Assembly (NCBI GenBank): GCA_025356695.1
Contig: JANXSE010000231.1
Coordinates: 1 to 14,346, forward strand
Direction of reading: 5' to 3'
Length of the DNA stretch: 14,346 nt
Source of the DNA: Betaproteobacteria bacterium
Lineage (GTDB): Bacteria; Pseudomonadota; Gammaproteobacteria; Burkholderiales; SG8-41
Positions 1 through 6,759 of the stretch are shown here, one piece after another (position 1 is the stretch's first letter; each line of letters opens with the position of its first letter). Both the position numbers and the translations under genes were made by a program. Below the pieces are notes generated by a model. That model ran no database searches. It had not been told where the DNA came from and saw only the letters and a program-made list of their open reading frames with translations.

Positions 1-334
1 CGATGTGCATGCCGGCGATGCCGGTGCGCTCGAGTTCTTTGACCGAGCGCATCACGTGCAGGGGCTCGCCGAAACCGGTACCGGCATCGACGAACACCGG
101 AATCTTCACCGCCGAGGTGACGTAATGACAAAGCGTCGCCAACTCGGTCAGCGTCATCAGCGGTTCGCTAATCGCCGTGCCGACGCCGGCCTGATAGCCG
201 CCGATGTGCACGCACTCGACGCCCATCGATTCGCACACGCGCGCCGACAGCGGATCCCAGATGCCCAGCGCCTGGATATAGCCCGGCTTGACAAGCAATT
301 GGCGGAAACGGGCGGGACCATTCAACTGACTCAT
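1..334 (-). CDS. Isocitrate lyase/PEP mutase-family protein, N-terminal part (cut by window edge)
   Basis: Reading the minus strand from an ATG at 334 gives 111 codons running off the left edge with no stop. A good Shine-Dalgarno (AGGAG, 7 bases before the ATG) fixes the start. The translation matches the beginning of the ICL/PEP mutase superfamily: an early WDPLSAR segment (26-32), a VHIGGYQAG stretch (42-50), then VFVDAGTGFGEP (80-91) and GIAGMHI (105-111), where the family usually continues with Glu-Asp. These enzymes are TIM-barrel, Mg-dependent C-C or C-P lyases/mutases acting on 2-oxo or hydroxy di/tricarboxylates (methylisocitrate lyase, oxaloacetate decarboxylase, PEP mutase). The usual D-x-D metal motif appears as D83-A-G85, so the second Asp is missing, as I recall for some proteobacterial members. 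It lies 51 bases downstream of a Bug receptor gene and is probably co-transcribed with it. The family is well supported; the substrate is unknown. Confidence 0.8.
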   Translation of the reverse strand, partial: MSQLNGPARFRQLLVKPGYIQALGIWDPLSARVCESMGVECVHIGGYQAGVGTAISEPLMTLTELATLCHYVTSAVKIPVFVDAGTGFGEPLHVMRSVKELERTGIAGMHI

Positions 335-385
335 CTTGCTTCTCCTTTGGATTTTATTGCCGCGACCTTGGTGCGTGATGCGGGT

Positions 386-1342
386 TCATTCAACCTTGAT
401 ACCTGAATCCTTGATGACTTTGTCCCATTTCGCGTGCTCGGTCTTGATGAAGGCCGTGAACTGCTCGGGCGAACTGCTCAATGACAATTCATCGCCGAGC
501 TGGGTCAATCTAGCTTTCATATCGGATGTTTGCATCGCCTTGACGATCTCACTGTGCATACGCGCGACGATCTCGCGCGGCGTCGCCGCCGGCGCCACCA
601 TCGCAATGAACAAACCGGCTTCGTATCCGGGCAGCGTCTCGCTGATCGCCGGCACCCCGGGCAGCAGCGCCGAGCGTTTCGGGCTCGACACGCCGAGCGC
701 GCGCAGGCGGTTCGTGTTGATATAAGGCAGCATCGGTCCGATCGCGCCGAAAAACAGCTGCACCTGGCCGCCAACGGTGTCGATCAGCGCCGGCGCGTTA
801 CCTTTGTAGGGAATGGCGTTGGTGCGGATGCCGGCGCGGCGGTTGAATAATTCGGTGGCAAGATCGCCGACCGAGGCAGTACCGGCGGAGGCGTAATTGA
901 TTTCGCCGGGCCGCGCTTTCGCCAGCGCGATAAATTCCCTGACATTTTTCGACGGCAGCGACGGATGCACCACCATCAGTTGCGGCAGCCATGCCAGCTG
1001 GCTGACGCCGGTGAAATCGCGCAAGGGATCATAGGGCACGCGCGACAACAGCGACGCCGTCAGAAAGGTGCTCGCCATCATGAGGAAGGTGTAACCGTCT
1101 GCCGGCGCCCTGGCGACATATTCGGTGCCGACCACACTGTTGACACCGGGCCGGTTTTCGACAATCACCTGCTGACCGAGCGACTCAGTCAACTTCTGCG
1201 CCATCGAACGCGTGACGATATCGAGATTGCCGCCGGCGGCGAGCGGAATGATCAAACGCACCGGCTTGAGCGGATAACCCTGCGCGACCGCCGCGCCTGC
1301 CGTGACCGCACATACTGCCAGCGCTGCGACTATCCGCCTCAC
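386..1342 (-). CDS. Bug/TctC-family tripartite tricarboxylate transporter substrate-binding protein
   Basis: This is a periplasmic receptor of the Bug family, which usually binds carboxylated organic solutes. I chose the GTG at 1342 because it opens directly onto a signal peptide (VRRIVAALAV core, cleavage after AVA, residues 18-20) and gives 318 residues, the usual Bug length. The open frame extends back to 1465 with non-signal-like sequence, and another GTG lies at 1363. An AGGAG lies about 11 bases upstream of the chosen start, which is rather far. Family marks: the ligand loop PLAAGGNLD with D41, a QQVIVENRPG stretch, VVHPSLPSKN, KARPGEINYASAG and IPYKGNAPALIDTVGGQVQ, with a C-terminal GIKVE. 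It is followed by the lyase-family gene at 334, which suggests the receptor and lyase serve the same solute. No membrane transporter subunit is adjacent. The ligand cannot be predicted. Confidence 0.9.
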   Translation of the reverse strand: MRRIVAALAVCAVTAGAAVAQGYPLKPVRLIIPLAAGGNLDIVTRSMAQKLTESLGQQVIVENRPGVNSVVGTEYVARAPADGYTFLMMASTFLTASLLSRVPYDPLRDFTGVSQLAWLPQLMVVHPSLPSKNVREFIALAKARPGEINYASAGTASVGDLATELFNRRAGIRTNAIPYKGNAPALIDTVGGQVQLFFGAIGPMLPYINTNRLRALGVSSPKRSALLPGVPAISETLPGYEAGLFIAMVAPAATPREIVARMHSEIVKAMQTSDMKARLTQLGDELSLSSSPEQFTAFIKTEHAKWDKVIKDSGIKVE

Positions 1343-1450
1343 GAAATATTCCGCTCCTCGCACGTTGGTCGAGTGATTTTTTTGCACTAACACATCGTCA
1401 CCGCACCGGACGGCGCAATGAATGCGGATTCGAACCGGGCAGCATCGCGT

Positions 1451-1479
1451 TTGACATTCAAGCATCGCTTATTCATCAT
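1451..1479 (+). promoter_or_regulatory. Candidate sigma70 promoter for the MmgE/PrpD operon
   Basis: A perfect TTGACA (1451-1456) is followed after 17 bases by CATCAT (1474-1479, 4 of 6 matches to TATAAT). It would start transcription near 1486 in the divergent gap 1343-1573. The same gap has TATAAC on the plus strand (1515-1520), which overlaps a perfect TATAAT on the minus strand (1518-1513). Neither of these has a convincing -35. Several AT-rich boxes in a GC-rich background suggest divergent promoters here, but which is used is not decidable by eye. Confidence 0.35.
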
Positions 1480-1573
1480 CGCGCTTGCAGTCATCGAGTG
1501 TGCCGCCGGACAATTATAACCGCTACACCGCGCTGCCCGCGATAGTCGCAACCCGTCTGCCCAAGGAAATCCG

Positions 1574-2917
1574 GTGAGAAGAATTACGCGCGAACTTGCG
1601 CGCTACGTGCATACCTCGCGCTTCGACGCCTTGCCGCCGGCGGTGCGCCGCGAAGGCGTGCGTGCCTTCGTCAACTGGGTCGGCTGCGCGGCGGGCGGCT
1701 CGCGCGAGGACAACGTCGCGCACCTTGTGGCGGTGCTTGCCGAGTACAACGGCGCGCGCGACAGCAGCGTGGTCGGTTACCACGACAAGCTCGACATGTT
1801 GAACGCCGCCTTCATCAATGCGATGAGTTCGGCCGCACTGGCCTTCAATGACACGCACTACGCCACCGTCGCGCATCCGACCAGTCCGGTGGCGGCGGCG
1901 CTGCTGGCACTCGCCGAACGTCAGCCGATGAGCGGTGTGGATTTTCTGCATGCCCTGGTCCTCGGCATCGAAATCCAGTGCCGAATCGGCAACATTCTTT
2001 TCAGCAAACCCGCCGAATGCAATATCGGCCTGTCGATGGCCGGACTCGTCGGCGGCATCGGCGCGGCCGTTGCCACAGCAAAAGCGATGGGCCTCAATGA
2101 AACCGGTATCGCCACCGCGCTCGGCCACGCTGCCAATCAAGCCGGCGGCCTGCGCGAATCGCACACCACCATGGGCAGCCAGTTCACGCCAGGCCACACC
2201 GCGCGCTGCGGCCTGATGTCAACGCTGCTGGCGGCGCGCGGCTTCACCTGTGCCGACACCATGCTCGAAGGCGAAAAGGGTTTCGGTGTGTCGTTTGCCT
2301 CGAATCCGAATATGGAAGCGGCGGTGGAGGGCCTCGGCAAAACATTCGAAATCGCCACACTCGCCTACAAACCCTATCCCTGCGGCTTCGTTGTCCATCC
2401 GACTATCGATACCTGCGTCGATCTGGCGCGCGACAACGCGTTTAATCCCGAAGACATCGCACGCGTCGAATTAACCGTGAGCGCGCTTGCCGCGCAACTC
2501 GCCGACCGGCCGGAACTGACTGACCGCAACCAAACGCTAGTCAGCCTGCAACACTGGGCGGCGGCAACGTTGATCTGCAAGAGCGCGGGTCTCGCACAAA
2601 TGGACAACGCGATCGTACACGATCCGGCCGTCGCAAGGCTCCGGCGCAAAGTCAGCGTTACGGTCGCTGCCGCTTTCGGCACTGAAGCGGCAGCGACGCG
2701 TATCGTGCTGAAGAACGGTCAGACGTTCGACGCGCGCGTCGAGCATTGCCGCGGCAGCATCGGTCGCCCGCTGACCGACGACGAGCTCACGGAAAAAACC
2801 CGCGGCCAATGCCGGCTGGTGTTCGCCGAAGAACAGATCGAACATTTGATCGATGAAGCTTGGCGCATTGAACAATGCGGCGCGGTCGGCACCTACGTCG
2901 CCAAGCTTGCAACCTGA
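1574..2917 (+). CDS. MmgE/PrpD-family protein (2-methylcitrate dehydratase-like)
   Basis: A 447-residue protein with the full length of the MmgE/PrpD family, whose members include 2-methylcitrate dehydratase, cis-aconitate decarboxylase and iminodisuccinate epimerase. These are metal-free enzymes acting on polycarboxylates. Visible signatures: NDTHYATVAHPTSPVAAA (H101 in the HPTSP motif), FTPGHTARCG (H208), LEGEKGFGVSFA, and YKPYPCGFVVHP (265-276), where the Lys/Tyr region is close to the known active site. The GTG start is supported by AAGGA six bases upstream (1563-1567); no signal peptide, so cytoplasmic. It leads an operon: the next ATG is 3 bases after its TGA. The partner reductase and lactonase suggest a catabolic route other than the methylcitrate cycle, since no prpB/prpC neighbours are seen. 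Precise activity is unassigned. Confidence 0.9.
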   Translation: MRRITRELARYVHTSRFDALPPAVRREGVRAFVNWVGCAAGGSREDNVAHLVAVLAEYNGARDSSVVGYHDKLDMLNAAFINAMSSAALAFNDTHYATVAHPTSPVAAALLALAERQPMSGVDFLHALVLGIEIQCRIGNILFSKPAECNIGLSMAGLVGGIGAAVATAKAMGLNETGIATALGHAANQAGGLRESHTTMGSQFTPGHTARCGLMSTLLAARGFTCADTMLEGEKGFGVSFASNPNMEAAVEGLGKTFEIATLAYKPYPCGFVVHPTIDTCVDLARDNAFNPEDIARVELTVSALAAQLADRPELTDRNQTLVSLQHWAAATLICKSAGLAQMDNAIVHDPAVARLRRKVSVTVAAAFGTEAAATRIVLKNGQTFDARVEHCRGSIGRPLTDDELTEKTRGQCRLVFAEEQIEHLIDEAWRIEQCGAVGTYVAKLAT

Positions 2918-2920
2918 GCA

Positions 2921-3976
2921 ATGGCTGCAACGAACACCGCCGTCATCGCCGGCGCCTCCGGTCTGATCGGGCGCCGTATCGCCGATCAACTGCTCGCCGA
3001 CGGCGGCTGGAACGTCATCGGACTCGCGCGCCGCGCACAAACCCGACCCGGCATGCAATGGATAGCCGTCGATCTCGCCGACAAGACCGACGTCGAAAAG
3101 AAACTAAACGGCATTGCGGCGACGCATATCTTCTATGCCGCGCGTTACGATCATCCGGTCGAAGGCAAAACCGAAGATATCGACACCAACAGCAGCATGC
3201 TTGCCAATCTCGTCGTGACCATCGAAGCGACAGGCAAACTTGAACACGTACATGCGCTGCACGGCAGCAAGTGGTACGGGCATCAACTCGGGCCCGTAAA
3301 ACTGCCGCTCGAAGAAGACCTCAGCGCGCGTTCACCCAACGACAATTATTATTTCGTGCAGGACGCGTTCCTGCGCGAACAGAGCAAGGGTAAATCATGG
3401 TCGTGGTCAACTTCGCGCCCGCACGCCTTCTGCGATCCGTCGGTTGATCTGCCGCGCTCGGCGGGGCTGGTCATCGCGGTGTATGCCGAAGTGCAACGCG
3501 AACTCGGCCTGCCGCTGGATTTTCCCGGCAATGCCAAAGGCTATCAGGCGCATACCCAGTTCACCGATCTCGGCCTGCTCGCGCGTTCGATCGCTTGGAT
3601 GGCGACCGAGCCGTGCTGCCGCAATCAGGCCTTCAACGTAGTCAACGGCGACAACCCGCGCTGGTGCGAACTGTGGTGCAGCTTCACCGGCTGGTTCGAT
3701 ATGAAAGAAGGCGAACCGCGCGCGATTAAACTCGCCGATTACATGGTCGACAAGGGTGCGGTATGGGATGCGGTGGTAAAAAAGCACGGCTTGCGCGCCC
3801 CGCCGCTCGACAAAATCGCGCTGTGGGCCTACGGCGATTATCAGTTCCGCCCCGACTGGGATATTTTTTCGTCGATGCAAAAAGCGCGTGCGCTTGGTTT
3901 CAACGAAAGCGTCGATTCAACCAAAATGTTCACGCGGCAGTTCGAGAACTATCGCCTGCAAAAAATAATTCCCTGA
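2921..3976 (+). CDS. PRISE-like short-chain dehydrogenase/reductase
   Basis: A 351-residue extended SDR. The N-terminus carries a Rossmann dinucleotide-binding loop, GASGLIG (residues 11-17). Later come HGSKWYGHQLGP (K117) and NYYFVQD (142-148). These resemble the G-x-K-x-Y-G...GP and N-F-Y-Y-x-x-E-D motifs of the PRISE group (progesterone 5-beta-reductase/iridoid synthase-like). PRISE enzymes use the Tyr of the latter motif and the Lys of the former for NADPH-dependent reduction of enone C=C bonds. The C-terminal half (WCELWCSFTGWFDM and following) fits the substrate lobe of that group. It is translationally linked to the upstream MmgE/PrpD gene (3-base gap) and followed after 10 bases by the SMP-30 gene. 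I infer 1,4-enone or carbonyl reduction in a catabolic pathway; the substrate is unknown. Ordinary NAD(P)-dependent epimerase is the alternative. Confidence 0.82.
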   Translation: MAATNTAVIAGASGLIGRRIADQLLADGGWNVIGLARRAQTRPGMQWIAVDLADKTDVEKKLNGIAATHIFYAARYDHPVEGKTEDIDTNSSMLANLVVTIEATGKLEHVHALHGSKWYGHQLGPVKLPLEEDLSARSPNDNYYFVQDAFLREQSKGKSWSWSTSRPHAFCDPSVDLPRSAGLVIAVYAEVQRELGLPLDFPGNAKGYQAHTQFTDLGLLARSIAWMATEPCCRNQAFNVVNGDNPRWCELWCSFTGWFDMKEGEPRAIKLADYMVDKGAVWDAVVKKHGLRAPPLDKIALWAYGDYQFRPDWDIFSSMQKARALGFNESVDSTKMFTRQFENYRLQKIIP

Positions 3977-3986
3977 GGAGATCGTA

Positions 3987-4898
3987 ATGTTCGCACCGCC
4001 CGCCATTATCCAGACCGAAGTCTTCGCCCGCGTACCCGACAAACTGCATTGCAGCCGGCACTCCGAATGGGTGGCGGCGCGCCAGTACGGCAAGCTCGGC
4101 TCCTTCCTCGAAGGCCCGTCGTTCGACCGTGACGGCAATCTCTATTGCACCGACATTCCGTACGGCCGCATTTTCCGCGTCTCACCGAAAGGCGAATTCG
4201 AAGTGGTCGCCGAATACGACGGCGAACCGAACGGTCTGAAGATACACAAGGACGGCCGCATTTTTATCGCCGATCATCGCAAGGGCCTGCTGCTCTGCGA
4301 CCCCGCAAGCGGCAAAGTCACGCCGATACTCGAATCCGCGCATTCCGAGGGTTTTCGCGGCCTTAATGACATGATCTTCGCGAAAAACGGTGACCTGTAT
4401 TTCACCGACCAGGGCCAGACCGGTTTGCAGGACCCGACCGGCCGCGTTTACCGCCTGCGCGCCGACGGCACGCTGAACTGCTTGATGCGCAATATCCCCA
4501 GCCCCAACGGCATCGTGCTCGACAAAGACGAACGCAACCTGTTCGTCAACGTCACACGCGCCAACGCCGTGTGGCGCGTGCCGCTGCTCGCCTCGGGCGA
4601 CGTCACCAAGGTAGGTGTCTTTCTGCAACTCTCCGGCGGCACCGGCGGCCCCGACGGCCTCGCACTCGACGAATCCGGCGGCCTCAGCGTTGCCCATGCC
4701 GGCTTCGGCTGCGTGTGGATCTTCGACAAACTTGGCGAACCGCTCTACCGCGTAAAATCCTGCGCCGGCCACGCCACCACCAACATAGCCTACGGCGGCG
4801 CCGACCGCAAAACGCTCTACGTCACCGAATCGTCGTCAGGGCAGATTTTGATGGCCAAAGTGCCGGTGACGGGCAGCGTTTTATATTCACATCAATAG
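3987..4898 (+). CDS. SMP-30/gluconolactonase-like hydrolase
   Basis: A 303-residue six-bladed beta-propeller of the SMP-30/gluconolactonase/LRE type. The four metal-ligand positions of the family are present: E42 in EGPSF, N127 in GLND, N174 in SPNG and D223 in GPDG. Repeated blades of the D-x-x-G-N/D-L-Y type are evident (DRDGNLYCTD, AKNGDLYFTD, DKDERNLFVN). Family members hydrolyse sugar or other lactones with a divalent metal, and some hydrolyse organophosphate esters. The ATG is preceded by GAGGAG and lies 10 bases after the SDR stop; no signal peptide is seen. As the last gene of the PrpD-SDR-SMP30 operon it probably opens a lactone produced or consumed by its partners (inference). No clear terminator follows. 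Confidence 0.88.
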   Translation: MFAPPAIIQTEVFARVPDKLHCSRHSEWVAARQYGKLGSFLEGPSFDRDGNLYCTDIPYGRIFRVSPKGEFEVVAEYDGEPNGLKIHKDGRIFIADHRKGLLLCDPASGKVTPILESAHSEGFRGLNDMIFAKNGDLYFTDQGQTGLQDPTGRVYRLRADGTLNCLMRNIPSPNGIVLDKDERNLFVNVTRANAVWRVPLLASGDVTKVGVFLQLSGGTGGPDGLALDESGGLSVAHAGFGCVWIFDKLGEPLYRVKSCAGHATTNIAYGGADRKTLYVTESSSGQILMAKVPVTGSVLYSHQ

Positions 4899-5024
4899 AC
4901 GACGCAGCCAAGCGGTATGCATGCGCTACCCCGGAATACGCTGCGCTCCTTCCTGGCTACATTTTGGTTATGGACAATCTAACGAATAGCGGACGGATCG
5001 GGGTATCGGCCATTGGAGCCAGGA

Positions 5025-5050
5025 TGTAAGGAATCGCCGCCACCCCCGAC
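5025..5050 (+). promoter_or_regulatory. Possible ECF-sigma promoter for the MxKDx-repeat gene
   Basis: TGTAAG (5025-5030), 16 bases, then CGAC (5047-5050). This resembles the GTAAC-type -35 and CGA-type -10 of some ECF sigma factors that control MxKDx/DoxX/DUF692 loci. It would give a leader of about 90 bases carrying the palindromes at 5068-5119. There are no good sigma70 boxes nearby. The call rests on a loose motif match and could be chance. Confidence 0.28.
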
Positions 5051-5067
5051 TACTCCTCGTCCGGTGC

Positions 5068-5119
5068 CATGCGTACGCATGTGCCGGCCGCAGTGCACTG
5101 TGCGGGTGTTAACGCCCGC
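5068..5119. repeat. Cluster of three palindromes in the leader of the MxKDx gene
   Basis: Three dyads sit back to back. A perfect 14-bp palindrome lies at 5068-5081 (CATGCGTACGCATG) and a perfect 10-bp one at 5091-5100 (CAGTGCACTG). An 18-bp one lies at 5102-5119, centred on GTTAAC, with a single G:T mismatch. They could be operator sites or mRNA structure just upstream of the ribosome-binding site. Confidence 0.6.
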
Positions 5120-5148
5120 CGATTTCAACCTTTCGAGAGGATTTTCCA

Positions 5149-5364
5149 ATGAAGAAGCTGATTACCATGGTGTTTGCCGGCTGTATGGCTGTTTCGATGT
5201 CGGGCGCATTCGCTGCAGACAGCATGAAAAAAGACGAGATGATGAAGAAAGACGACATGAAGAAGGACAGCATGGCCAAGGACGGCATGATGAAGAAGGA
5301 TGAAATGAAAAAAGACAGCATGGCCAAAGACGGCATGATGAAAAAAGACGACATGAAGAAGTAG
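5149..5364 (+). CDS. Pentapeptide MxKDx-repeat exported protein
   Basis: A 71-residue protein. Residues 1-22 are a classic signal peptide (MKKLITMVFAG start, AFA|AD cleavage). The mature part is almost entirely M, K and D in MKKDx / MAKDG / MMKKD units, which is the signature of the pentapeptide MxKDx repeat family of small periplasmic proteins. Function is unknown for the family; the alternating Met and charged residues suggest metal binding or stress-related roles (inference). The ATG is preceded by GAGAGG 8 bases upstream. It is monocistronic: a strong terminator starts 10 bases after the stop. The mature sequence consists of tandem 48-bp copies that differ almost only at silent third positions. 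Confidence 0.88.
   Translation: MKKLITMVFAGCMAVSMSGAFAADSMKKDEMMKKDDMKKDSMAKDGMMKKDEMKKDSMAKDGMMKKDDMKK
5257..5352 (+). repeat. Two tandem 48-bp coding repeats
   Basis: Units 5257-5304 and 5305-5352 each encode MKKDSMAKDGMMKKD plus E or D. They differ at 7 of 48 bases, all third positions, and only the final E/D is a coding change. A partial third copy (MKK) ends the gene, and shorter related units precede it. Confidence 0.9.
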
Positions 5365-5374
5365 CAGGCAGCAA

Positions 5375-5436
5375 GGCTGCGCCTTCCGCGGCGGTCAGCA
5401 GCCCGCCGCGGCCTCTCTCCGGGCGCAGCCGTTTTT
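5375..5436 (+). terminator. Strong intrinsic terminator after the MxKDx gene
   Basis: A nested hairpin: outer 9-bp perfect stem (5375-5383 with 5422-5430, GGCTGCGCC) and inner 9-bp perfect stem (5386-5394 with 5403-5411, CCGCGGCGG) around an 8-base loop. It is followed by G and five T (5432-5436). Confidence 0.85.
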
Positions 5437-5473
5437 CCCGACGCCCACCCGACGCACCACTCTGATCGCGCCG

Positions 5474-5482
5474 TGCCATAAT
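5474..5482 (+). promoter_or_regulatory. Extended -10 promoter candidate for the amidohydrolase gene
   Basis: TG-C-CATAAT (5474-5482) is an extended -10 with 5 of 6 matches to TATAAT. It lies after the terminator and 46 bases before the ATG at 5529. No good -35 is seen, as is usual for extended -10 promoters. Confidence 0.45.
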
Positions 5483-5528
5483 CTTTCCCCGCCCATCAGG
5501 GCACAGAACAAAATAACCGGGGGAGTCT

Positions 5529-6614
5529 ATGAGCACACGCAGAGAATTCATCAAGCAGGCGGCGAGCGCCGCCGGCGTCGTTTTCACCGGCTGTAACGTG
5601 CCGGGCTTTGCGCACGCGCAAGGCGCACGCCGGCAAACCATCATCAACGGCCGCCGCATCAAAACCATCGACATCCACGCGCACTGCGCGATCCCCGAAG
5701 CGATTGCGCTGACCGGGCGCGACCCGAAGTCCGTGCTGCCGCAATCGACGCGCGGTTCCGACGAAGCCATCATCGTCTTCGAGCAGCGCCTGCGCGCGAT
5801 GGACGCACAGGGCATCGACATGGAGGCGCTCAGCATTAATCCGTTCTGGTACGGTATGGAGCGCGACCTCGTCGGCAAAATCATCGAGGTGCAGAACGAA
5901 AAGCTCGCCGAACTGTGCGGCAAACATCCGGACCGTTTTGTCGCGTTCGCTTCACTCGCCCTGCAATACCCGGATCTGGCAGTGCAACAGCTGGTCGATG
6001 GCGTCAAAAAATACAATCTGCGCGGCGCGGCGATCGGCGGCAATGTCGCCGGGCTCGAATTCGCCAATGCGAAATTTCATCCGGTGTGGGCGAAGGCCGA
6101 AGAGCTCGGCGTGCTGCTGTTCATCCATCCTTCGAGCCCGGCGGAACTCGCCAACCGCTACAAAGGCAACGGCTGGCTGTCGAACGCGATCGGCAATCCG
6201 CTCGACACCACGATCGCGCTGTCGCACCTGATATTCGAAGGCACGCTGGATAAATTCCCCGGCCTCAAAATCTGTTCAGCGCACGGCGGCGGTTTCCTGC
6301 CCTCCTATGCGCCGCGTTCGGACCGTTCGTGCATGGTGTCGCCGGCGGGTTGCGATCCGAACATCAAGCTGAAGAAAAAACCGACCGAATACCTGCGCCA
6401 GATGTATTTCGACGCACTGGTGTTCACGCCGGAGGCGCTGCGCCACCTTGCGGCCGAAGTCGGCAGCAGCCAGCTCATGCTCGGCACCGACTATCCCTAT
6501 CCGTGGGAAGACAAGGGGGTCGAGCATATTCTCAATACGCCGGGTTTCAGCGACGACGAACGCATCGCCATGTTGAGCGGGACCGCGGCGAAGCTGCTCG
6601 GCATCAAAATCTAG
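5529..6614 (+). CDS. Tat-exported amidohydrolase (ACMSD/gamma-resorcylate decarboxylase-like)
   Basis: 361 residues. The N-terminus has a twin-arginine motif, TRREFIK (residues 3-9), a hydrophobic stretch and an AHA cleavage site (28-30). This indicates Tat export of a folded metalloprotein. The mature part is an amidohydrolase-2 TIM barrel: H50-A-H52 in DIHAHC, H200 in HPSSP, H252 in AHGGG and D321 in GTDYPYPWED, the metal and catalytic positions of the ACMSD-like group. These enzymes decarboxylate or hydrolyse aromatic or ring-cleavage acids. A GGGGGAG ribosome site precedes the ATG. It stands alone between two terminator-like hairpins. The cysteine at 22 (TGC) could hint at a lipoprotein, but the preceding Phe is a poor lipobox. 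Family secure; substrate unknown. Confidence 0.87.
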   Translation: MSTRREFIKQAASAAGVVFTGCNVPGFAHAQGARRQTIINGRRIKTIDIHAHCAIPEAIALTGRDPKSVLPQSTRGSDEAIIVFEQRLRAMDAQGIDMEALSINPFWYGMERDLVGKIIEVQNEKLAELCGKHPDRFVAFASLALQYPDLAVQQLVDGVKKYNLRGAAIGGNVAGLEFANAKFHPVWAKAEELGVLLFIHPSSPAELANRYKGNGWLSNAIGNPLDTTIALSHLIFEGTLDKFPGLKICSAHGGGFLPSYAPRSDRSCMVSPAGCDPNIKLKKKPTEYLRQMYFDALVFTPEALRHLAAEVGSSQLMLGTDYPYPWEDKGVEHILNTPGFSDDERIAMLSGTAAKLLGIKI

Positions 6615-6629
6615 CGGCTGCCGGCTGGC

Positions 6630-6654
6630 GCCGCCGGTGCGGAACACCGGCGGC
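6630..6654 (+). terminator. Hairpin after the amidohydrolase gene
   Basis: Perfect 10-bp stem (GCCGCCGGTG, 6630-6639, with 6645-6654) and a CGGAA loop, 16 bases past the stop codon. No T-run follows, so it may be a weak or Rho-assisted terminator or an mRNA 3' stabiliser. Confidence 0.5.
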
Positions 6655-6683
6655 TTGCCATTCCGCGCGCACTGCGCTAGCTT
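6655..6683 (+). promoter_or_regulatory. Candidate promoter for the Bug-flavoprotein-Bug operon
   Basis: TTGCCA (6655-6660, 5 of 6) with a 17-base spacer to TAGCTT (6678-6683, 3 of 6). A 7-bp dyad (GGCTGAC, 6710-6716 with 6720-6726) lies downstream in the leader and could be an operator or a small hairpin. The weak -10 limits confidence. Confidence 0.3.
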
Positions 6684-6759
6684 CTGTAAAAACAAGACCG
6701 GTAGCGACGGGCTGACTCGGTCAGCCGATAGATCGCACCGGCAAATCGACTGAGGAGTC

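Larger units (their letters stand above)
4899..5148. other. Longest non-coding gap: end of the SMP-30 operon and leader of the MxKDx gene
   Basis: No convincing gene on either strand. The left half (4899-5020) shows no recognisable terminator for the SMP-30 operon. The right half holds a possible ECF-type promoter and a run of palindromes, listed separately, that would form the leader of the small exported protein at 5149. Confidence 0.6.

Noticed and set aside
5..406. Plus-strand open frame at the left edge
   Set aside because: It is the shadow of the minus-strand lyase-family gene (1-334). The translation is Arg/His-rich and family-less, and it runs into the Bug gene's 3' end.
1343..1465. 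N-terminal extension of the first Bug protein to 1465
   Set aside because: The extra residues are Cys/Arg-rich and place the signal peptide internally; GTG at 1342 (or 1363) fits the family length.
5224..5361. CRISPR-like or non-coding tandem repeat
   Set aside because: The repeats are in frame in a signal-peptide protein with silent differences and have no spacers; they are coding MxKDx units.
5590..5596. Lipoprotein cysteine in the amidohydrolase signal (FTGC)
   Set aside because: Phe at -3 is a poor lipobox residue, and a clear AHA cleavage site follows, so a soluble Tat substrate is more likely.
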